10,438 bases of DNA, taken from Candidatus Latescibacterota bacterium. GTDB taxonomy: Bacteria > JAAXHH01 > JACQVL01. Of the stretch, positions 1-4,783 are shown piece after piece. Under the pieces are notes generated by a model. The model was not told the origin of the DNA. It saw nothing but the letters and a program-made list of their open reading frames with translations, and did not search any database. Both the position numbers and the translations under genes were made by a program. Location: NCBI GenBank assembly GCA_016209865.1, contig JACQVL010000127.1:1-10438 (forward strand), given 5' to 3'. How positions within the stretch are numbered: position 1 is the stretch's first letter; each line of letters opens with the position of its first letter.

Positions 1-90
1 ATGCTCTGAGGTACAGGCCACGATCAGGAGGGTGAGGCCAAACAGGATGAGCGCCGGGGCAGGACAGGATGTCCGACGGTGTGGGAGCAT
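1..90 (-). CDS. N-terminus of a putative lipoprotein (cut by the window edge)
   Basis: The frame runs from ATG at 90-88 to the window edge without a stop, giving 30 residues. They look like a lipoprotein signal peptide: an Arg-containing n-region (HRR, residues 4-6), a hydrophobic stretch (ALILFGLTLLIV, residues 13-24) and a lipobox ending in Cys26 (IVAC), followed by TSEH. If real, the protein would be exported and lipidated at Cys26. Its function cannot be read because the mature domain lies outside the window. There is no clear Shine-Dalgarno sequence, and the ATG directly abuts the GGTCGGT-type repeat, so a repeat may have inserted next to the gene or the start may be different. A chance open frame remains possible at this length. 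Confidence 0.5.
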   Translation of the reverse strand, partial: MLPHRRTSCPAPALILFGLTLLIVACTSEH

Positions 91-92
91 GG

Positions 93-131
93 GGTGGTCG
101 GTGATCGGTGATCGGTGGTCGGTAAAAACCA
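93..131 (+). repeat. GGTCGGT-type repeat, copy a
   Basis: This is a run of variants of GGTGATCGGTGGTCGGT ending in TGGTCGGTAAAAACCA. The terminal segment is shared with the other copies (198-235, 317-338 inverted, 3015-3050) and can form a small TGGT/ACCA hairpin. All copies are intergenic. Confidence 0.8.
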
Positions 132-197
132 GGAGAAACCGCAATGACCTGTTTCATCTTATATCGGAAAGAGAAACCTTGTCAAGGAGAAAAGACA

Positions 198-235
198 GTG
201 GTCGGTGATCGGTGGTCAGTGGTCGGTATACACCA
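198..235 (+). repeat. GGTCGGT-type repeat, copy b
   Basis: This copy has the same architecture as copy a and ends in TGGTCGGTATACACCA. One GGTCAGT variant sits inside the run. Confidence 0.8.
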
Positions 236-243
236 GAATGAAT

Positions 244-270
244 GGATTCCCGCTTGCGCGGGCATGACAA
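244..270. repeat. REP-like palindrome
   Basis: The sequence TGGATTCCCGCTTGCGCGGG starts at 244 and is followed by CATGACAA. It contains a perfect stem CCCGC (249-253) / GCGGG (258-262) with a TTGC loop. Elements of this kind, read as the peptides IPACAGMT or MPAQAGIH, are scattered through many bacterial genomes. It is non-coding here. Confidence 0.7.
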
Positions 271-316
271 CATTCAGTACGATGCTGCTCCCTGGTTCCA
301 GAACAGTGGTATGGCT

Positions 317-338
317 TGGTCTTAACCGACCACCGATT
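317..338 (-). repeat. GGTCGGT-type repeat, inverted copy d
   Basis: On the minus strand this reads ATCGGTGGTCGGTTAAGACCA, matching the terminal part of the other copies in opposite orientation. Its TGGTC/GACCA arms are perfect 5-bp inverted repeats. Confidence 0.7.
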
Positions 339-339
339 G

Positions 340-375
340 CCAACAAACAAGGGGCTCCAGTTGCCTGAAGCCCCT
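340..375 (-). terminator. Intrinsic terminator after the small exported protein gene
   Basis: On the minus strand the arms AGGGGCT (375-369) and AGCCCCT (356-350) pair perfectly. The stem extends through a T-G wobble and CAG/CTG to a GCAA tetraloop, about 11 pairs in all. It is followed by the T-rich tail TTGTTTGTTG (349-340). The hairpin lies 41 bp beyond the stop codon of the 417-794 gene, which is where a Rho-independent terminator for that gene is expected. Confidence 0.85.
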
Positions 376-416
376 CATCTGCCCCTATACCATGCCTGCC
401 CATCGATGAATGACGA

Positions 417-794
417 TTACATCATCTCTTTCGGGAGCGCGGCTGCTTTCCAGCCACCGCCTTCCTTCACTTCGAGCTTCGTCGGGATGATGATGTTCTG
501 CTTGACCGTCCCCGTCACGCGGACCATCTTGGCCATGAGAGCTTCAAACCCGGCTGACTGGGCACCGATCGTGTAGACCATCCCTTTGGCATCGACGATG
601 CCGACCGGGTCGCCGCCCTTCACGCATGCGGCGGCGCACTTCATGTGCTTCTCCCCGACGACTCCTTTCGAGATGTAACACCGAAGGTCGATCAGCTCAC
701 CCTCGATCGTCTGCGACTGCGCACACAGGGTGTACACAGTCCCCAGCAAGCCTGCCATCACGAACGCGAGCGCGATGATGAGTCCTTTCTTCAT
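417..794 (-). CDS. Small exported protein with conserved-looking Cys/His motif
   Basis: This 125-residue protein has a signal peptide: Lys2-Lys3, then a hydrophobic core (residues 4-22), with likely cleavage after TLCA (residue 25). The mature part holds one motif worth noting: Cys39 (DLRCY), His50, Cys53 and Cys57 (EKHMKCAAAC), followed by GGDPVGI. Next comes a beta-rich tail with VRVTGTVK (residues 91-98), which looks like a strand of an OB-type barrel. Cys and His in this spacing could bind a metal or redox cofactor; I recall uncharacterised exported proteins with a similar pattern but cannot name a family. The start at 794 is chosen because GGAGGA lies 7 nt upstream and the signal peptide begins there; the frame stays open to 935 but the extra residues are unlike protein. 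It is monocistronic, with its own terminator at 340-375. Confidence 0.85.
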   Translation of the reverse strand: MKKGLIIALAFVMAGLLGTVYTLCAQSQTIEGELIDLRCYISKGVVGEKHMKCAAACVKGGDPVGIVDAKGMVYTIGAQSAGFEALMAKMVRVTGTVKQNIIIPTKLEVKEGGGWKAAALPKEMM

Positions 795-814
795 TATGAT
801 TCCTCCTCGACACG

Positions 815-898
815 TTGTGTATACAGATAGAGACGATGCGGCAGACACGACACGGTCTTTGCATGGATAGAGCGAGGATGATGAAATCGTATACACAA
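815..898 (-). promoter_or_regulatory. Paired GTATAC operator-like sites upstream of the small exported protein gene
   Basis: TTGTGTATAC (815-824) and GTATACACAA (889-898) are perfect 10-bp inverted repeats separated by 64 bp. Each contains the self-palindrome GTATAC, so each could bind a dimeric regulator. The pair brackets most of the 140-bp gap upstream of the ATG at 794. No convincing -35/-10 pair was found inside. Alternatively the arms could pair in the leader RNA if transcription starts upstream of 898. Confidence 0.4.
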
Positions 899-934
899 AC
901 ACCGACGACCGGGTCTGGAGTTCCCGTGAAGACA

Positions 935-1987
935 TTACCGCGCCCAGCGCGCTTCGACCGGAGGCATCGCCGGGAACGGGGCGTGAGGCTCCGACTGGTA
1001 CCAGTAGGCGACCGACGCGATGTCGTCCTCAAGCGGCAAGAATTTCCCGTTCGGCCGCCAGCCGAGAGCCTGGATCGTCACGCGCAGGTCTTGCTCGAAC
1101 CGGATCGGGTCGATGATGTGCCAGCGGTACAGGCCGTGCTTGGGCACTTCCCCCGCCACTTTCCGCCAGAGCGGGTAGCCGAGGAAGGCGGTCGAGAACG
1201 TGTCCCCAAACCCCCACGCTCCGCCGAAATAATCCTCCGTGCCCGTCCCGCAGATCGTCGGGTCCTCCCCGTCCCCGTCGATGAAGAACTTGATCTCCCC
1301 TTCGCCCCACCAGCCGTTAGCGAGCTGCGTCCAGGCGAGCGCGGTGCCGACGTAATGGCCGTGCCCGGCGATCCGGTCGAGGATGACGTGCTCCGGCCGG
1401 GCCTGGGGAGTGGTCGACCGCCGCCATTGCGCATGAAAATACCCGGCATCGTCGGGCACCGGGCTGAGCGCGTAAGTGATCTGGTAGAAAAACCCGTGGA
1501 TGGCTTCGTGGTGCTGGTTCTCGATCGTGATCCGGGCGTGCTTCCGGAACGGCATCGGCCAGTATGAATTGAACCCACCCGACGGGTTGACGACGATGGG
1601 CAGTGAGGTCACGTTGTACCGCAGTCCGTGCCCGTTGGCGAAGAAATCGCCAAGCGGGACCTCGACGGACGGGGTCGTTTCCTCATCCCAGTAGAACCGG
1701 AGGATGCCGTCCCGGTAAAGCCGCTCGGCGACGGTGATCCAGATGTGCTGGATCGTGCCCGGGCCTTCGATCTCGGCTAACGTGGTCGTCGAACGCGGGT
1801 CGAGGGTGATGCACGGCCGGGCTTTCCAGCCTTTGCCCAGGGCGGACGCGGGACTGTTCGCGTCCGGGACGGCGCGGCCGCCGGCGGCTTTGGCGCCCGT
1901 CGGGTTCTCGGCGGAGATCGAGCGGGTCCTGGCGGACGAGAGCATCGGGAGGGCGCTGAAGGCGACGGGGAGCGGGAATGCGGACAT
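935..1987 (-). CDS. DUF2961 / GH172 family protein
   Basis: This 350-residue protein matches the DUF2961 family, now GH172, whose characterised members act on difructose anhydride or arabinofuranosides. Hallmarks are GPGTIQHIWIT (residues 75-85), VEVPLGDFFANGHG (108-121), NPSGGFNSYWPMPF (134-147), the WWGEGEIKFFIDGDGEDP block (226-243) and GTGTEDYFGGAWGF (247-260). Glu231 and Glu251 are 20 residues apart and probably correspond to the two catalytic glutamates of GH172; this is family knowledge, not tested. The first 50 residues are low in similarity, and there is no clear signal peptide, so the protein is probably cytoplasmic unless the weak hydrophobic start (FPLPVAFSALPML) functions in export. 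The start at 1987 has AAGGAG 6 nt upstream. It diverges from PhyH-1 and probably shares its regulatory region. Substrate is unknown. Confidence 0.92.
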   Translation of the reverse strand: MSAFPLPVAFSALPMLSSARTRSISAENPTGAKAAGGRAVPDANSPASALGKGWKARPCITLDPRSTTTLAEIEGPGTIQHIWITVAERLYRDGILRFYWDEETTPSVEVPLGDFFANGHGLRYNVTSLPIVVNPSGGFNSYWPMPFRKHARITIENQHHEAIHGFFYQITYALSPVPDDAGYFHAQWRRSTTPQARPEHVILDRIAGHGHYVGTALAWTQLANGWWGEGEIKFFIDGDGEDPTICGTGTEDYFGGAWGFGDTFSTAFLGYPLWRKVAGEVPKHGLYRWHIIDPIRFEQDLRVTIQALGWRPNGKFLPLEDDIASVAYWYQSEPHAPFPAMPPVEARWAR

Positions 1988-2007
1988 GGACGGCTCCTTG
2001 TTTAGTC

Positions 2008-2124
2008 CCCCTCACCCCCGGCCCCTCTCCCACTGCGAGGAGAGGGGAGTCGGGTATATCAAATGACTTATTCCCCTTCCTCTCCCCATCGTGGGAGAGG
2101 AAGGGGCCAGGGGATAGTGAGGGG
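2008..2124 (+). repeat. 117-bp palindromic element A (MITE-like), bounded by CCCCTCAC/GTGAGGGG
   Basis: The 8-bp terminal inverted repeats are CCCCTCAC (2008-2015) and GTGAGGGG (2117-2124). Two strong hairpins are nested inside: CCCCTCTCC/GGAGAGGGG (2022-2030 / 2039-2047), and a perfect 14-bp stem CCCCTTCCTCTCCC/GGGAGAGGAAGGGG (2073-2086 / 2093-2106) with loop CATCGT. The element at 8945-9060 is its counterpart in reverse orientation. It lies in the probable 5' leader of the DUF2961 mRNA. It encodes nothing, and no transposase is in the window. Confidence 0.8.
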
Positions 2125-2131
2125 CTTGCTC

Positions 2132-2160
2132 TTGACGACAGACGACGATGGATGTATTAT
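2132..2160 (+). promoter_or_regulatory. Promoter for PhyH-1
   Basis: TTGACG (2132-2137) and TATTAT (2155-2160) have exactly 17 bp between them, matching the housekeeping sigma consensus closely. Transcription would start near 2167, leaving a leader of about 57 nt before the ATG at 2224, which has GGAGGAGG at 2211-2218. The -10 box overlaps the palindrome at 2156-2173. Confidence 0.6.
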
Positions 2161-2173
2161 ACCACAGTATAAT
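2156..2173. promoter_or_regulatory. Perfect palindromic operator candidate
   Basis: ATTATACCACAGTATAAT is a perfect 7-bp inverted repeat with a CACA centre. It covers the predicted -10 boxes of both divergent promoters, the usual position for a repressor that controls two genes at once. GTATTATAC (2154-2162) is a second, overlapping palindrome. The regulator is not identified, and no transcription-factor gene lies in the window. Confidence 0.55.
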
Positions 2174-2194
2174 GGGAGAGAGGCACGATTGCAA
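2166..2194 (-). promoter_or_regulatory. Promoter for the DUF2961 gene
   Basis: On the minus strand TTGCAA (2194-2189) and TATACT (2171-2166) are separated by 17 bp. Transcription would start near 2160 and run through element A, giving a structured leader of about 170 nt before the ATG at 1987. Confidence 0.5.
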
Positions 2195-2223
2195 CAAGGG
2201 AACAGGAGACGGAGGAGGCATGT

Positions 2224-3015
2224 ATGGCTCTCGCGATCCGATCATCCGGGGTGATCAGCGACCGGCAGGTCGAACAGTTCCGTGAACTGGGGTATTTCAT
2301 CATCGAAGAGTTCTTCACGATGGACGAAGTGGAGGCCGTCCAGCGAGAGATCACCCGGATCGTCGATCAGCATCCAAACTTGCCCGGCGAGATGGTGCAG
2401 ATGGAGCCGGTCGTCCGGCGGGGGGAGCGGGTGCCGGAGACGAAAGAACTCGGCGTCCGGAAGCTCTTCCGCATGGCGGTGCACAACGACTTCTTCCGCC
2501 AGCTCGCGTTCTACCCGAAGATGGTCGAGATCGCCGCCGTCCTGCTGGGACCGGACATCAAGCTGTTACAGAGCATGCTCCTGATGAAGCCGCCCCACTT
2601 CGGCGGGAGCAAAATCTGGCACCAGGACAACGCGTATTTCCGGCTCGTCCCGAACGACGTCTTCGGCTTCTGGGTCGCGTGCGACGACACCGACCCGGCG
2701 AACGGGTGCATGCATATCCTGCCGGGGTCGCACACCGCCGGCGTCGCCGAACACTCAGGCATGAATGACGATTACGGCCTCAGCGCCCCGCCGTCCCTCG
2801 ACCGGGCGCTCGCCTGTCCGCTGAACGCGGGCGGGGCGCTCATCTTCCACGGAGAGCTGTGCCACTTCACCCCGGACAACACCACCGACCGGCGGCGGCG
2901 GGCGGTGCAGTATCACTATGCTTCGACCCGGTGCCGCCCGGCAGAGAACAGCCCGTTCCCGGCCAGGATGGGAGAAATCCTGGTCGCCGGGCGCGAGTAC
3001 GAGGGGTGTATTTAG
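2224..3015 (+). CDS. PhyH-1: phytanoyl-CoA dioxygenase family oxygenase
   Basis: This is a 263-residue Fe(II)/2-oxoglutarate-dependent oxygenase of the PhyH family. The iron triad is visible: His133 and Asp135 in WHQDNAYF, and His214 in FHGELCHFTPDN. An Arg cluster (224-226, before AVQYHYAS) provides the usual 2-oxoglutarate anchor. NGCMHILPGSH (160-170) is the family signature between the metal ligands. The N-terminus (ISDRQVEQFRELGYFII, 11-27) is typical of the family. Cytoplasmic; the substrate cannot be read, since PhyH proteins act on acyl-CoAs, ectoine and many small metabolites. The start at 2224 has GGAGGAGG 5 nt upstream; an ATG at 2220 is out of frame. It is the only complete plus-strand gene here and is transcribed divergently from DUF2961, so the two are probably co-regulated. 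Confidence 0.93.
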   Translation: MALAIRSSGVISDRQVEQFRELGYFIIEEFFTMDEVEAVQREITRIVDQHPNLPGEMVQMEPVVRRGERVPETKELGVRKLFRMAVHNDFFRQLAFYPKMVEIAAVLLGPDIKLLQSMLLMKPPHFGGSKIWHQDNAYFRLVPNDVFGFWVACDDTDPANGCMHILPGSHTAGVAEHSGMNDDYGLSAPPSLDRALACPLNAGGALIFHGELCHFTPDNTTDRRRRAVQYHYASTRCRPAENSPFPARMGEILVAGREYEGCI

Positions 3016-3050
3016 GTCGGTAGTCGGTGGTCGGTGGTCGGTAAAGACCA
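3015..3050 (+). repeat. GGTCGGT-type repeat, copy c, between convergent genes
   Basis: This run of GGTCGGT variants ends in TGGTCGGTAAAGACCA, where TGGTC/GACCA pair perfectly. It fills nearly the whole 44-bp gap between the stops of PhyH-1 and the RraA-like gene. There is no T-tract, so a terminator function is not supported. Confidence 0.75.
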
Positions 3051-3059
3051 GCATGGTGG

Positions 3060-3869
3060 TCACAACGTCTGCGTCTTCCGCCATTCCGCGTAGTCCGCCT
3101 CCATTTCCGGCGTCCACGCGCCGTCCACCTGGCCAGGGGTGTACTTCTTCTCCCGCAACCGCTGGTGTCCCCACCCGTCCCGCAGCCGGGTCTGTTCGGA
3201 TTGCTCGACGACTTCCTGGACGAGGTGAGGGGGAATAAAAATCACCCCTTCTCGCGTCCCCAGCACCACGTCCCCGGGGATGACGGTCGTGTTCCCGATG
3301 CGGACAGGGATGTTGATCCCTAACAACGTGACTCCGTTGATGGCCGTCGGGTCGATCCCGCGCACGTACGACGCCATCGGGATTTCGTACAGGCGTTGCA
3401 GGTCACGAACGCCCCCGTCGATCACCATCCCCGTCTTGCTTTTCGCGTAGATCGAGTTGCCTAAATTATCCCCCGCGAACGTCCCGTCCTTGATCTTCCC
3501 GAACAGGTCGATCACGATCACGTCGTTCTCCTGGAGAGTATCGATCACCCAGGAGTTCTGGCCGCCGATGCAGCCGAGGGCTTTGCCCTGCTCGGCGATC
3601 ACGCTGTTCAGGTCGGGACGGGTCGGGACGAACACCCCGGTGACCGCCCGGCCTGCTAACGGGCGTTCAGGATGGAGAATCATCCAGTTCCCCTCGAACT
3701 GGTACTGGTAGCCCTGTCCCATCATCGTCCCCCACGCTTCCTCGATCGTCACCTTCTTCATCCGTTCGATCAGGTCGTCGGGGACGCGGGGGCGGCCATC
3801 GGGAAACCGGTCGAACGGGTTGGCGGCCGTGACGGCCATCAAGAAATCACGCGAGCTGAGTCCGATCAT
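3060..3869 (-). CDS. RraA-like / HMG-aldolase family protein
   Basis: This 269-residue protein is of the RraA-like fold, which includes 4-hydroxy-4-methyl-2-oxoglutarate aldolases and oxaloacetate decarboxylases, often mis-annotated as menaquinone methyltransferases. Diagnostic residues are the pyruvate-binding loop GDNLG (133-137) and DGGVRD (151-156), with Arg155 and Asp156 as the expected substrate and Mg2+ residues. The glycine-rich VIPGDVVLGTREGVIFIPP (196-214) is the standard closing motif. It carries about 40 residues beyond the usual end (TRLRDGWGHQRLR and a Trp-rich tail). Probable role: retro-aldol cleavage or decarboxylation of a 2-oxo acid; the RNase E inhibitor role is unlikely in this context. 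The start has AGGAGA 7 nt upstream. It is the last gene of the minus-strand run, 80 bp after PhyH-2. Confidence 0.88.
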   Translation of the reverse strand: MIGLSSRDFLMAVTAANPFDRFPDGRPRVPDDLIERMKKVTIEEAWGTMMGQGYQYQFEGNWMILHPERPLAGRAVTGVFVPTRPDLNSVIAEQGKALGCIGGQNSWVIDTLQENDVIVIDLFGKIKDGTFAGDNLGNSIYAKSKTGMVIDGGVRDLQRLYEIPMASYVRGIDPTAINGVTLLGINIPVRIGNTTVIPGDVVLGTREGVIFIPPHLVQEVVEQSEQTRLRDGWGHQRLREKKYTPGQVDGAWTPEMEADYAEWRKTQTL

Positions 3870-3891
3870 GAAGGGTTCTCCTGAGATTCAG

Positions 3892-3919
3892 ATTTTGGAT
3901 TTTAGATTTTGGATTTTGG
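3892..3919 (+). repeat. 7-bp tandem repeat (ATTTTGG)x4
   Basis: Four units, ATTTTGG, ATTTTAG, ATTTTGG and ATTTTGG, sit in the 80-bp gap between PhyH-2 and the RraA-like gene. The AT-rich composition contrasts with the flanking genes. Positions 3911-3937 can also fold into a 9-pair stem with one mismatch and a 7-nt loop directly after the PhyH-2 stop. It lacks a minus-strand T-tract, so it is not a typical intrinsic terminator but could slow transcription or separate expression of the two genes. Confidence 0.75.
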
Positions 3920-3949
3920 ATTAAGAGTCCCAAATCCACTTTTGGCCAC

Positions 3950-4783
3950 TTACTTCGCATGCTCCTCCAGCCAGCCCTTCAGCGGGACGTCGGCGTCGGT
4001 CGGGGAGAACCGGCCGTTGGCGTTGATCCCGTCCCCGAGCAGTTGGCGCCGGATCGGGTCGGTGCAGCCTTCCAGGACGTGGGCGACCGTCATGTCGTCC
4101 TTCGTGCGCAGCCAGCGGTAGCCGTACCCGTAGAACAGCACCTTGCGGGTGATCGTGGAGTAGTTTAGACTGGCGGAGTGCCAGAGCCGCCGGTCGAACA
4201 ACACCGCCGTGCCGGACGGGACGCAGACGGGCGTCGCCCCCGGCGGGTTGGATACCCCGTCCTCCGGGAATTCCAGGGCGTCCCGGAGATGGCTGCCGGG
4301 GATGACGTAGAAATTCCCACGCTCCGCCTGGGTCGTGTCGCTCAGGAAGTACCCCACCTTGAGGGACAGCCGGGGCCGGGGATGGGACTCCATCTCGACG
4401 TTCACCCGGCCGCTGTCCTGGTGCCATCCTAACCGTTTGTGCTCCCGTTCCGTGCCGGGCGCGACGGGCGGGGTGACTCCTAAGTGCGAATGGTAAAGAT
4501 AGATGTTCCACCCTAAGATGCCCCAGACTTTTGGGAAGGTCAACGGCCAGTCGAGCAGTTCCACAAAGACGTCGTCCTTCCCGACGAAATTCGGGTAGAA
4601 GAGCGGGTCGTGGGGGCTGATCCCTTTTTCCTCCCGCTCCCGCGCCCAGATGCGATCGACAGCGGCGGCGAGGCGTTCGGTCAGATCGGGCGGGAGGACA
4701 TCCTTGATGATGAGCAATCCGGTCTCCTCGAACTGACGCCGTTCTTCATCGGTCAGGCGATGAACCAGGCAAGATGGATCCAT
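3950..4783 (-). CDS. PhyH-2: phytanoyl-CoA dioxygenase family oxygenase
   Basis: This 277-residue PhyH-family Fe(II)/2-oxoglutarate oxygenase is clearly different in sequence from PhyH-1. The triad is intact: His121 and Asp123 in GWHQDSGR, His202 in RRLWHSASLNYS, with Arg213 (TITRKV) as the likely 2-oxoglutarate anchor. RGNFYVIPGSH (155-165) is the family signature. The N-terminus (LTDEERRQFEETGLLIIKDVL, 10-30) matches the usual opening. The segment FYGYGYRWLRTKDD after the Arg suggests a subfamily of its own. Substrate unknown. The start codon overlaps the stop of the GAF-GAF-STAS gene (TAATG, sharing base 4783), indicating translational coupling; a GGGGGA site lies a few bases upstream inside the sensor gene. 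The product is therefore expected to be made together with the sensor. Confidence 0.93.
   Translation of the reverse strand: MDPSCLVHRLTDEERRQFEETGLLIIKDVLPPDLTERLAAAVDRIWAREREEKGISPHDPLFYPNFVGKDDVFVELLDWPLTFPKVWGILGWNIYLYHSHLGVTPPVAPGTEREHKRLGWHQDSGRVNVEMESHPRPRLSLKVGYFLSDTTQAERGNFYVIPGSHLRDALEFPEDGVSNPPGATPVCVPSGTAVLFDRRLWHSASLNYSTITRKVLFYGYGYRWLRTKDDMTVAHVLEGCTDPIRRQLLGDGINANGRFSPTDADVPLKGWLEEHAK

Larger units (their letters stand above)
91..416. other. Repeat-rich non-coding stretch
   Basis: This 326-bp gap holds no gene I can support. It contains two copies of the GGTCGGT repeat (93-131, 198-235), an inverted copy (317-338), a REP-like palindrome (244-270) and a strong minus-strand terminator (340-375). 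The short open frames here translate the repeats themselves. Confidence 0.7.

Noticed and set aside
93-235. CRISPR array from the GGTCGGT copies
   Set aside because: The copies are irregularly spaced and internally tandem, without constant repeats and unique spacers, and no cas gene is present.
144-368. Short open frames in the 91-416 region
   Set aside because: They translate the GGTCGGT and REP-like repeats (peptides such as IPACAGMT), which is a known artefact of such repeats.
795-935. N-terminal extension of the small exported protein to an ATG at 935
   Set aside because: It would bury the signal peptide and overlap the regulatory region; the ATG at 794 has a strong ribosome site.
815-1567. 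Plus-strand open frame (250 codons) opposite DUF2961
   Set aside because: It is Arg-rich, antisense to a well-supported gene, and has no ribosome site.
3911-3937. Intrinsic terminator after PhyH-2
   Set aside because: The hairpin is followed by A-rich, not T-rich, sequence on the minus strand.
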